Shown one piece after another: positions 17,357 to 25,049 of a DNA stretch of 64,000 nt (the stretch's first letter is position 1; every line of letters begins with the position of its first letter). The notes under the pieces were generated by a model. The model was given only the letters and a program-made list of their open reading frames with translations, did no database searches and had not been told where the DNA came from. Source of the stretch: Marinomonas mediterranea MMB-1 (GTDB lineage Bacteria; Pseudomonadota; Gammaproteobacteria; Pseudomonadales; Marinomonadaceae); the NCBI RefSeq assembly GCF_000192865.1, contig NC_015276.1, forward strand, positions 2,666,001 through 2,730,000, in the 5' to 3' direction. The position numbers were made by a program, and so were the translations under genes.

Positions 17357-17927
17357 GCCCTAACTCCTTTAACTCTTGATAACGATCACCGATTCTATGG
17401 TGAGGACGACCGCCAGAAGCACCACCAAGTACAACCACAATCTCGTCAGCACAAGGGGCGTCGTTTATATTGAATTGAAGCGTTAAATAGTGAGAACGAC
17501 GGCCGCCGTCGTTTTTGTCCATCATCGGAATGGAGATCGGTGCGTTAGCTGGCCCACGAGTATTGGTAAATGAAAGGAACGATTTCGCTTGAACAGCTTC
17601 ACGATAATGATTTCCAAAATGAAGGGTATGAATCAAGGCAGACGCATGCTCAACCTCACCATCTAAACCAACCACCGCCGCTTTACCAAAAGCTTCGATG
17701 TTTTCAGCACCGCCCGCCAGTTCCGAGATTTTAGCGGTCAGCAACTCACCGAGTTGAGGGCCATACTCTCTGACGATGGGGCGCAGATCCTCGACGTATT
17801 TGCCTGCCCATGGATTTTTGACCACGGCAGCAACAGCAAACATACGCAAGGGTGTCTCAGCGGCTTTATAACCTTCGATCAAGGTTTCTTCTTCAAAGCG
17901 AACAATCTTACGGATCTCTAAACTCAT
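17328..17927 (-). CDS. Amino acid synthesis (AA_synth, PF06684-type) family protein
   Basis: A 199-residue protein of the family named amino acid synthesis, whose biochemical activity is poorly defined. Recognisable parts are the N-terminal EIRKIVRFEEETLIEGYK, PLRMFAVAAVVKNPWAGKYVEDL, KAAVVGLDGEVEHASALIHT and the C-terminal VVLGGASGGRPHHRIGDRYQ. It is the promoter-proximal gene of the ring-cleavage operon, which suggests a direct role in handling an early intermediate. The only motif that may bind metal is the C-terminal GGRPHHRIGDR. No function is assigned. Confidence 0.8.
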   Translation of the reverse strand: MSLEIRKIVRFEEETLIEGYKAAETPLRMFAVAAVVKNPWAGKYVEDLRPIVREYGPQLGELLTAKISELAGGAENIEAFGKAAVVGLDGEVEHASALIHTLHFGNHYREAVQAKSFLSFTNTRGPANAPISIPMMDKNDGGRRSHYLTLQFNINDAPCADEIVVVLGGASGGRPHHRIGDRYQELKELGHDIENPAAV

Positions 17928-18083
17928 ATTGGCTTCCTAACGATTTCTATATTTATGTATCAACTTTATTCATGTCGGTAGCAGCGAGTTGACTCTCTTC
18001 TCTCTGTCTTCCTTTTCGCTCTTTATAGGGAAATAGAAGAGCGCCTTAGATATAAAAGCGATGACAAAACAAACACAATGTAA

Positions 18084-18097
18084 TATGGTATACCATA
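18084..18097. promoter_or_regulatory. GntR-type operator palindrome, site 1
   Basis: The perfect 12-bp palindrome ATGGTATACCAT is at 18085-18096, extended by one pair to TATGGTATACCATA. It lies between the divergent AA_synth operon and gntR, 96 nt before the gntR start. TGGTATACCA-like sites are typical of FCD-type GntR regulators. The same 12 bases recur at 20106-20117. Confidence 0.75.
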
Positions 18098-18191
18098 ATA
18101 TAGAAACATAAACACACAATCTTACATAGTGCAAACATTAATGTGTTAAAATTACTGAAACTTTGATCCAAATAGTGGAAGGACATAACGA

Positions 18192-18866
18192 ATGTTAAAG
18201 GTTGAACGACCAAAAACACTCAAAGAAAGCGCACTAGAATCGCTTCGTGATGCAATTACCAACAATGTTTTAACACCCGGCACTCGACTCGTTGAACGCA
18301 CCCTATGCGAAACAATGGGGGTCAGTCGAACCGTTGTAAGAGAATGTATTAGGCATTTGGAAAGTGAACGACTCGTTGTCGGCATCCCAAATTCCGGCTT
18401 CGTTGTCGCCTCACTAAGCGATGAGGAAGTAAAAGAAATATATGAAATTCGAACGCTATTAGAATGTTCCGCTGTTGCGGCCTGTTGTGAGAAAGCAAAC
18501 AGCGACGTCGTTCAAACCTTGTACACGTTACAACACCAAATTGCAGATGCACTCGAAAAAGACGACATCAAAACAGGTCTAAGTGTGACCACTGAATTCT
18601 ATGAATTAATCTTCAAAACTGCAGATCGCCATGTGTCTTGGGATCTCGTTGATCAACTTAATTCGCGGATTTCACGACTTCGAGGGTTAACATTGCGAAC
18701 CTCTGGCAGAAAGAAAGTCGGTCCGAAAGATTTGTACGACATAGTCAAAGCAATCGAAGAAAAGAACGCCAATAAAGCAAAAGAAATATGCGCCCGCCAC
18801 CTGAAAGAAGCCTACGAAGTCGCGACACTTCTATTTCAAAGTCAACTTCAAGATCAGGCGGGCTAA
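18192..18866 (+). CDS. GntR-family regulator, FCD type
   Basis: A 224-residue regulator. The winged helix (~8-75) contains ESLRDAITNNVLTPGTRLVE, GVSRTVVRECIRHLESERLV and the wing IPNSGFVV. The all-helical FCD effector domain (~85-215) follows, with EIYEIRTLLECSAVA. It is divergent from the ring-cleavage operon and leads a plus-strand unit with the CMD-family and DUF1330 genes. Identical palindromes upstream of itself and of the ABC importer suggest that it controls both. The effector is unknown. Confidence 0.92.
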   Translation: MLKVERPKTLKESALESLRDAITNNVLTPGTRLVERTLCETMGVSRTVVRECIRHLESERLVVGIPNSGFVVASLSDEEVKEIYEIRTLLECSAVAACCEKANSDVVQTLYTLQHQIADALEKDDIKTGLSVTTEFYELIFKTADRHVSWDLVDQLNSRISRLRGLTLRTSGRKKVGPKDLYDIVKAIEEKNANKAKEICARHLKEAYEVATLLFQSQLQDQAG

Positions 18867-18902
18867 CAGTTCATCCAAACTTTACAATCATTGAGGTTAA
18901 AA

Positions 18903-19283
18903 ATGAATAAAGAGCTGTTTGATTTAGGCTTCGAAAAACGTAAAGCAACGCTTGGTGCTGAGTACGTAGAAGCCAACCTTGCAAAGGCTGATGGGTTTAA
19001 TCGCCCTTTTCAGGAAGCCATGACTGAATGGTGCTGGGGGTTCGGTTGGGGGGACGATGCCATCGATGCAAAAACTCGTTCACTCATGAACCTCACTATG
19101 ATCGCAGCGCTAGGCAAAATGGAAGAATGGGAGCTGCACCTCTCCGGCGCGATTAATAACGGTGTCTCTTTAGAAGAAATTCGCGCGGCTATTCACGCCA
19201 TCGCAATCTATTGTGGTGTCCCTCAAGGTGTGGAGTGTTTTCGTTTAGCACGCCCAATCCTCGTCGAAAAAGGTCTACTGTAA
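18903..19283 (+). CDS. Carboxymuconolactone decarboxylase-family protein
   Basis: A 126-residue CMD-family protein. ATG 18903 has TGAGG 6 nt upstream and is preferred over a TTG four codons earlier. The conserved helix DAKTRSLMNLTMIAALGKMEEWELHLSGA and the VSLEEIRAAIHAIAIYCGVPQG segment match 4-carboxymuconolactone decarboxylases. Those enzymes decarboxylate a gamma-lactone in the beta-ketoadipate route. No CxxC peroxidase motif is present, so an AhpD-type role is unlikely. It follows gntR by 36 nt. A decarboxylation or lactone step in ring breakdown is a reasonable inference. Confidence 0.82.
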   Translation: MNKELFDLGFEKRKATLGAEYVEANLAKADGFNRPFQEAMTEWCWGFGWGDDAIDAKTRSLMNLTMIAALGKMEEWELHLSGAINNGVSLEEIRAAIHAIAIYCGVPQGVECFRLARPILVEKGLL

Positions 19284-19304
19284 TACACCGCTAGGAGGCA
19301 CAAT

Positions 19305-19598
19305 ATGAAAGGTTATTGGGTTGCGTTCGTGGATGTCCACGATAAAGATCAGTATCAAAACTACCTCGACCTAGCGCCAGAAGCGTTAAAAAAATACGGC
19401 GCGACGATGCTGTCTCGTGGTGAGGAAGTGACAACGATCGAGGGCTTTTCTAAAGCACCCGATCGTGCTGTGGTATTCGAATTCGAATCTTATGAAAAGG
19501 CGTTAGCCTGCTATCGATCTCCAGAATATCAACACGCGAGACAACAGCGAGAAGGCTGCTCATTTGCCCACATATTGATTATGAAGGGACTCAATTAA
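19305..19598 (+). CDS. DUF1330 family protein
   Basis: A 97-residue protein with the DUF1330 pattern: GYWVAFVDVHDKDQYQNYL at the start, RAVVFEFESYEKALACYRSPEYQ in the middle, and a dimeric alpha/beta-barrel (ferredoxin-like) fold expected. The biochemical function of the family is unknown. It follows the CMD-family gene by 21 nt with a good AGGAGG, so it is in the gntR unit. Repeat copy 3 starts directly after its stop codon. Confidence 0.82.
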   Translation: MKGYWVAFVDVHDKDQYQNYLDLAPEALKKYGATMLSRGEEVTTIEGFSKAPDRAVVFEFESYEKALACYRSPEYQHARQQREGCSFAHILIMKGLN

Positions 19599-19758
19599 AG
19601 ACCCAAAGGGCGTGGGCTAAGCTTTCTTTAATTCTTTGTTAACTTTCTTGCCAATGTGCTCAATATTGGACAGCGGCATTTGTCTCCAGACACTTGCCTC
19701 GAATAAAGAAAAGTTATCCACACGCTGAAGCCAGTGGACTTGTTCGTACCTTCCCTAG
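19599..19758 (+). repeat. MITE-like repeat element, copy 3 (left half missing)
   Basis: The sequence from AGACCCAAAGGGCG to the right end TACCTTCCCTAG matches the right-hand part of copy 1 (compared on the opposite strand). It includes the middle segment lost from copy 2. The left terminus and the hairpin region are absent. It abuts the DUF1330 stop codon, so an insertion or recombination probably removed the normal downstream sequence. Confidence 0.75.
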
Positions 19759-20105
19759 TGATCTTGCGTTGCCTCCCCTTTCCAGTGCGTTGCCCTTCGC
19801 TTTCATCTTATCTATTCTTTTACCGCGATCATTAAAGGCATTCGTACAAAAACACTCATTCAAAACACTTACCCAAAAACATATATCCCAAAAACAATGA
19901 CGAAAAGCGTCTAGGTCTTCGTTTTCAAACCCTCTCTTTTTGAGAGCGTCTGTAAATGCGCTTTTTGTAGAGCCTCTTCTGCAAGAAAAAACGTCACGTA
20001 TTGGGCCTTAGCTGCGCGCTACGATTCTTCTTATACGGCAATTTTTTTCACAGATAAAGAAAATTTGGAATCTGAAAAAAATGGCTAACAATGCTTGCAT
20101 AATAA
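19759..20105. other. Intergenic region upstream of the ABC importer
   Basis: No gene is seen between repeat copy 3 and the operator at 20106. A small hairpin CTCTC-TTTTT-GAGAG near 19937 is too short to call a terminator. The importer's promoter should lie close to the operator. Confidence 0.35.
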
Positions 20106-20117
20106 ATGGTATACCAT
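20106..20117. promoter_or_regulatory. GntR-type operator palindrome, site 2
   Basis: ATGGTATACCAT is identical to site 1 (18085-18096). It lies 125 nt before the substrate-binding protein start. A 12-bp perfect match at two adjacent promoters is strong evidence of shared control by the nearby GntR protein. Confidence 0.75.
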
Positions 20118-20242
20118 ATTATGGAACTCTAAAGGTTATTTTTTGCGCAACGTAAAACACTAATAATCTCGCAAGAAATGCGTCAAAGCCTTTGCATCAA
20201 TTGTTTCAAATCAAAAACCTTAAAACATAAAAGGAACAGAAC

Positions 20243-21262
20243 ATGATGATGAATAAAGTAAGAGAAGCAATCATTGCAGCGGCATGCAGCTTCGGTATTG
20301 CTCAGGGTTATGCAGCAGAATCAGTCAACTTCGTCAGCTGGGGTGGCTCAACTCAAGATGCGCAAAAAGAAGCTTGGGCAACGCCATTTACCGGACAAAC
20401 AGGTATCAAGGTCATTCAAGACGGTCCTACCGACTACGGAAAGCTCAAAGCAATGGTCGAAAGCGGCAACGTTCAATGGGATCTGGTAGATGTAGAAGTC
20501 GACTTTGCTTACCGCGCCGCTAAAGAAGGCTTACTTGAGCCTTTGGATTTCTCTGTTATCGACAAAACCAACATTGACCCTCGCTTTGTATCCGATTACG
20601 GCATTGGCTCTTTCTACTTTTCATTCGTCTTAGCGTACAACATGGGCAAACTTTCTGGTCAACCTGCAAACTGGTCAGCGCTGTTTGATACCGAGACTTT
20701 CCCAGGTAAACGCGCTCTCTATAAGTGGCCCAGTCCAGGTGTAATTGAATTAGCCTTGCTTGCTGATGGTGTCGCGGAATCAGATCTTTACCCACTTGAT
20801 TTAGATCGTGCTTTTAAGAAGTTAGACACCATCAAGAAAGACATCATCTGGTGGGGCGGCGGCGCACAGTCTCAGCAGTTACTTGCTTCTGGTGAAGTGT
20901 CTATGGGCCAATTCTGGAACGGTCGTATTTTCGCCCTTCAAGAAGATGGCGTGCCAGTCGGCGTGAGCTGGAAACAGAACCTTGTTATGTCCGATTTCCT
21001 TGTTATCCCTAAAGGCGCGAAAAACAAAGACGCGGCGATGAAGTTCCTAGCGTACTCCACCAGCGCTCAAGGCCAAGCAGACTTCGCCGAGCTAACCGCA
21101 TTCTCTCCGATCAACTCAGAAAGTAGCGCATTGATTAGCGACGATCTAATGGCCTTCATGCCAACTACGTATTCCGACGATCAAGTCTCTTTGGATTACA
21201 AATACTGGGCAGAGCATGGCCCTGACATAGCGAAAAAATGGAACGAGTGGATCCTCAAGTAA
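20243..21262 (+). CDS. ABC importer substrate-binding protein, PotD/PotF type
   Basis: A 339-residue periplasmic binding protein with a signal peptide (~1-24, cleavage near AQGYAAES). The mature start VNFVSWGGSTQDAQKEAW and the KLKAMVESGNVQWDLVDVE block are typical of the spermidine/putrescine-type family. That family also includes importers for other cationic or zwitterionic solutes. With the two permeases and the ATPase it forms one transporter. The operator shared with the ring-cleavage operon suggests the ligand is that pathway's substrate rather than a polyamine. Three consecutive ATGs exist; the first, 8-9 nt after AAAGGA, is used. Confidence 0.9.
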   Translation: MMMNKVREAIIAAACSFGIAQGYAAESVNFVSWGGSTQDAQKEAWATPFTGQTGIKVIQDGPTDYGKLKAMVESGNVQWDLVDVEVDFAYRAAKEGLLEPLDFSVIDKTNIDPRFVSDYGIGSFYFSFVLAYNMGKLSGQPANWSALFDTETFPGKRALYKWPSPGVIELALLADGVAESDLYPLDLDRAFKKLDTIKKDIIWWGGGAQSQQLLASGEVSMGQFWNGRIFALQEDGVPVGVSWKQNLVMSDFLVIPKGAKNKDAAMKFLAYSTSAQGQADFAELTAFSPINSESSALISDDLMAFMPTTYSDDQVSLDYKYWAEHGPDIAKKWNEWILK

Positions 21263-21431
21263 CACGACAGTAGAAAAATACGCTGTCCAATACATAACGT
21301 GAAGCAAGCATAAAGGAGGAGACCCTCCTCCTTTACTCCATTTTGAAATTTAAATAAGAACGTTTTGAAATAAGTATGCAAAAGCAGGCTCATTCCATAA
21401 CGTGCTATTTATGCTATAAGGTGCGGTAAAC

Positions 21432-22283
21432 ATGTTTATGACTTTTTCGAGAGAGAAATGGCGAGAGGGGGGACTTTTACTCCCAATTCTATTGTTTCTT
21501 TGCATTTTCTTTCTCATCCCTTTGGCAGGCTTATTACTTAGAAGCCTGACCGAACCCACATTCGGTATGCAAAACTTTGAGCAGCTGTTAGCCACATCAA
21601 CGTATGTTCAAGTACTGTCTAATACCTTTCTTGTGGCGGCTTTAGTCACTGTTATTTCTCTTGTATTAGGCTTTCCTCTGGCTTGGTGTATTACGCTCGC
21701 ACCTAGAGGCTGGGGTAGATGGCTTCTGAGCATAATTTTGCTGTCTATGTGGACTAGCCTATTAGCTCGAACATATTCATGGCTCGTCTTACTGCAAACT
21801 TCCGGCGTCATCAATAAAGTACTGATGTCCATTGGCCTTATTGATCAGCCTATTACGATGGTTCACAACTTAACTGGGGTCATTATCGGCATGAGCTACA
21901 TTATGATTCCCTTTGTCGTACTGCCACTCCAAGCCTGTATGGCAGCGATAGACCCAATGGTATTACAAGCCGCCTCCATTTGCGGAGCACCTGCGCGCAC
22001 AGTGTTTTTTAGAGTGTTCTTACCATTGTGTAAGCCGGGGTTATTTTCGGGGGCACTGATGGTCTTTGTCATGTCTCTGGGTTACTACGTGACACCCGCC
22101 CTCCTCGGAGGCGTTCAAAACATGATGCTACCCGAATTCATCGTGCAGCAAATACAGACCTTCCTAAACTGGGGTCTGGCAAGCGCGTCTGCAGCGCTGC
22201 TGATTATCTTAACGATCGTGATGTTTTACTTTTATCTAAAAGTACAAACAGACTCGCCTGTTTCAACCAATACAGGAGCTTAA
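21432..22283 (+). CDS. ABC importer permease (PotB type)
   Basis: A 283-residue inner-membrane permease with about six membrane segments and the cytoplasmic EAA loop VLQAASICGAPARTVFFRVFLPLCKPG near residue 180. The 169-nt gap from the binding-protein gene shows no separate gene. The stop overlaps the next permease start (TAATG), indicating translational coupling. Confidence 0.9.
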   Translation: MFMTFSREKWREGGLLLPILLFLCIFFLIPLAGLLLRSLTEPTFGMQNFEQLLATSTYVQVLSNTFLVAALVTVISLVLGFPLAWCITLAPRGWGRWLLSIILLSMWTSLLARTYSWLVLLQTSGVINKVLMSIGLIDQPITMVHNLTGVIIGMSYIMIPFVVLPLQACMAAIDPMVLQAASICGAPARTVFFRVFLPLCKPGLFSGALMVFVMSLGYYVTPALLGGVQNMMLPEFIVQQIQTFLNWGLASASAALLIILTIVMFYFYLKVQTDSPVSTNTGA

Positions 22284-23089
22284 TGATGTTACTTTCACAA
22301 GGCTCAATGGGCTGGAAATTAAAATCATCACTCTATGTGATCACAGGCGCAATCGCGGCCTTTCTGGCTCTGCCCATCTTTTTTATTGTCGCGCTATCCT
22401 TTGGTTCATCCAGATGGCTGGTGTTCCCACCACCTGCGTGGACACTAAAATGGTATGAAAAATTCTTTGAGAACCCTCAATGGATGGAATCGGCTATGAC
22501 CAGTCTCAAAGTCGCGTTGCTGACCTCCATCATTGCCACACTCATCGCCATGCCAGCCTCATTCGCGTTAGTCAGAGGAAAATTTAAAGGAAGAGATTAC
22601 TTATACAGTTTATTCACGCTGCCGATGATCGTGCCTGTCGTGATCATTGCTGTTGCAGTCTATGGTGTGTTTCTAAATCTCGGCCTAACTGGCACTCTGT
22701 TTGCATTTGTGGTCAGCCATGTCATTGTCGCATTACCTTTTGCGGTTATCTCGATTATTAACTCGCTAAGACTGTTCGATAAGTCAATTGAAGACGCTGC
22801 CGTCATATGTGGGGCCAGTCGACTCCAAGCCATCATTAAAGTGACCTTCCCTGTCATCAAACCGGGGATTTTTGCGGGTGCATTGTTTGCCTTTCTAGTC
22901 TCTTGGGACGAAGTCGTGATCAGTGTCATGATGGCCAGTCCTGAACTGCAAACCCTGCCAGTTAAGATGTGGTCAACATTAAGGCAAGACCTTACTCCTG
23001 TTATTGCCGTCGCGTCGACGCTTCTTATTTTACTTTCTTTATTCATCATGACAGCCGCTAGTATTGCCCGTCGTTACAGCAATCGCTAA
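22283..23089 (+). CDS. ABC importer permease (PotC type)
   Basis: A 268-residue permease pairing with the preceding one. It has six predicted membrane segments and the EAA loop IEDAAVICGASRLQAIIKVTFPVIKPG near residue 175. WDEVVISVMM near residue 210 is typical of PotC-type proteins. The start overlaps the previous stop, and the ATPase gene follows after 20 nt. Confidence 0.9.
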   Translation: MMLLSQGSMGWKLKSSLYVITGAIAAFLALPIFFIVALSFGSSRWLVFPPPAWTLKWYEKFFENPQWMESAMTSLKVALLTSIIATLIAMPASFALVRGKFKGRDYLYSLFTLPMIVPVVIIAVAVYGVFLNLGLTGTLFAFVVSHVIVALPFAVISIINSLRLFDKSIEDAAVICGASRLQAIIKVTFPVIKPGIFAGALFAFLVSWDEVVISVMMASPELQTLPVKMWSTLRQDLTPVIAVASTLLILLSLFIMTAASIARRYSNR

Positions 23090-23109
23090 GCACCTTAAGG
23101 AGAATCACT

Positions 23110-24255
23110 ATGAGTTTACAGTCTCAAAATACGACATCCACACATTCCCCTTTGGTATGCCTTCAGGCGTTAAACAAAGAATACGGCAACTTCACCGCCG
23201 TTGATCACATCAACCTTAATATCCGCAAAGGCGAGTTCTTAACCTTTTTGGGGTCAAGTGGCTCTGGAAAGAGCACCACGCTTTCTATGATCGCCGGCTT
23301 TGAAACCCCCACATCTGGCGAGATTCTATTGAACGATCAATCGCTCGTTAATACACCGTCACACAAACGTGGAATTGGTATGGTGTTTCAGCATTACTCC
23401 CTGTTCCCGCATATGAGTGTTCGAGACAATATCGGATTTCCGCTGGATATTCGTAAATTACCAAAAGAAGAGCGCAATAAAAAAGTCGATGACATTCTCA
23501 AGCTTGTGCAATTAGAAAGCTTCGCTGATCGTCGCCCTTCCATGTTGTCAGGCGGACAAAAACAACGCGTTGCGATTGCGCGCGCGCTGGTTTACGAGCC
23601 TGATATTCTACTAATGGACGAACCGCTTGGTGCACTGGATAAAAAACTGCGTGAAGACCTTCAGGACGAGTTGCGACTGTTACACAAGCGATTGGGCATC
23701 ACCATCATCTACGTGACGCACGACCAAGACGAAGCGATGCGCTTATCAGAACGAATCGCCATCTTTAAAGAAGGTCAGATCGTCGGCTTAGGAACAGGTA
23801 AAGACTTATATCGCGAACCACCCAATGCGTTTGTTGCCTCTTTTTTAGGCAGTTCAAACTTCCTAAAAGTAAAGGTGTCTGGCCCTAATTCTGCCGTCAT
23901 AAACAATCAGGTAATTTCTCTAAACGCGAATCATGATGTACCCTACAACCAACAAGCACTGCTTATGATTCGCCCTGAAAACATTCGAATTGTCGACGAG
24001 CAGCAAGCCAAACTCAGCCCTGTTCAAAGCGACGAAAATGAGATCATAGGAACAGTAAACGAATCAGTATTCTTAGGGGAGAGCCTAACCTGTAGTGTCA
24101 CCACAGGCGACGGCACAGTGGTAATGAGCAAAACGATCGCTACCGATCTACCGGAGATTCAGCCCGACTCAAAGGTTTTCATTCGGTGGAAGGTTCAGCA
24201 CAGCTCGATTTACTCAAAATGGGAACGCAGCGATATAGAAAAAGACGCAAAATAA
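23110..24255 (+). CDS. ABC importer ATP-binding protein (PotA type)
   Basis: A 381-residue ATPase energising the importer. Walker A is GSSGSGKST (~50), the Q-loop is in FQHYSLFPHM, the signature is LSGGQKQRVAIARAL, Walker B is ILLMDEPLGALD, and the switch histidine lies in YVTHDQDEAM. A C-terminal TOBE domain (~280-365) is normal for this class. It is the last gene of the importer operon, with AAGGAG ahead of its start. Confidence 0.93.
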   Translation: MSLQSQNTTSTHSPLVCLQALNKEYGNFTAVDHINLNIRKGEFLTFLGSSGSGKSTTLSMIAGFETPTSGEILLNDQSLVNTPSHKRGIGMVFQHYSLFPHMSVRDNIGFPLDIRKLPKEERNKKVDDILKLVQLESFADRRPSMLSGGQKQRVAIARALVYEPDILLMDEPLGALDKKLREDLQDELRLLHKRLGITIIYVTHDQDEAMRLSERIAIFKEGQIVGLGTGKDLYREPPNAFVASFLGSSNFLKVKVSGPNSAVINNQVISLNANHDVPYNQQALLMIRPENIRIVDEQQAKLSPVQSDENEIIGTVNESVFLGESLTCSVTTGDGTVVMSKTIATDLPEIQPDSKVFIRWKVQHSSIYSKWERSDIEKDAK

Positions 24256-24353
24256 GTCATAACGTCGTAAACCTTAACGCTGTAAGCAAAAGACGTCGCA
24301 CTCTATACAACAAGGCTCTTCACTCAAAGGGTCTTGCAGCATAGAGTGTGATA

Positions 24354-24869
24354 TCACGCCAACGCATTCTGCTTTCTAAATCGACGCACTTTGGTACGTA
24401 TATTTTTCATCGGCGAAGACGTGTTGAATTGAATCATACGACCGAGTGTGTAGTTCTCATACCAGTCATCACCGTATAGTTCGTCATCGCTTAGACGCGA
24501 TATGATTGCCAGTATCGTCGAGATCACCTCTTCAAACTCTTCCAATAAATCGTTGTATTTCCAGTTTTTATACTCGATGTGGAAATGCTGCGCAAGCAAC
24601 CCAAGTTGATTCCATTTAAAGCCCGTTTCAGGGAAGTCTATTGCTTGATTGTCGTTATAGTGATCACACCATTTTACAACCAACTTCCCCCAACCAATAA
24701 GATAAGCAAGTGTATCGCACACACTAATAGAGGTGCCTTTGATGTTTCCCTCGACACCCAAATCTCGGCTTAAAGAAATGGGAATGTCCCGATAGTCTTT
24801 CATTAACTTCATAAACATATCTTGGATCGCCGACTCAAGTTCCTTTTTTGAAGCGGGTATGCTGCTCAT
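24354..24869 (-). CDS. ClbS/DfsB family four-helix protein
   Basis: A 171-residue cytoplasmic protein. The PASKKELESAI start, the ISVCDTLAYLIGWGKLVVKW segment and the C-terminal NYTLGRMIQFNTSSPMKNIRTKVRRF match the ClbS/DfsB (DUF1706) family, which has a DinB-like four-helix bundle. ClbS is a colibactin-resistance hydrolase, but most family members are uncharacterised. ATG 24869 is chosen because AAGGA lies 8 nt upstream, whereas the earlier ATG overlaps that site. It stands alone between two operons and may be unrelated to the surrounding catabolism. Confidence 0.75.
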   Translation of the reverse strand: MSSIPASKKELESAIQDMFMKLMKDYRDIPISLSRDLGVEGNIKGTSISVCDTLAYLIGWGKLVVKWCDHYNDNQAIDFPETGFKWNQLGLLAQHFHIEYKNWKYNDLLEEFEEVISTILAIISRLSDDELYGDDWYENYTLGRMIQFNTSSPMKNIRTKVRRFRKQNALA

Positions 24870-24972
24870 TGTATTCATCCTTAAAAACAGATTAGCTCAT
24901 TACGAAAGGGTGCATATACTTTACTGATTAACAATAAAATAGCCAGTAGGTTCGCGTCGATAACAGTATAGA

Positions 24973-25003
24973 CAAAAAAAACCACGCGATTAAGCGTGGC
25001 TAA
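24973..25003 (-). terminator. Rho-independent terminator of the gmaS-mgsABC operon
   Basis: On the minus strand AGCCACGC-TTAATC-GCGTGG is followed by a run of eight T. It lies about 50 nt past the mgsC stop and ends the operon cleanly. Confidence 0.9.
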
Positions 25004-25049
25004 AATTGGGCAAACCTATAGAGGTTTACGTTGGATGGAGAATCCGAAT

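Noticed and set aside
20243..24255. Annotation of the importer simply as putrescine/spermidine transport
   Set aside because: The fold is PotABCD-type, but the operator shared with the ring-cleavage operon argues for the pathway substrate; a polyamine label was not given.
24299..24348. Inverted repeat CACTCTAT / ATAGAGTG after the importer operon as a terminator
   Set aside because: The arms are 8 bp with a 30-nt loop and no T-run follows, so a rho-independent terminator is not supported.
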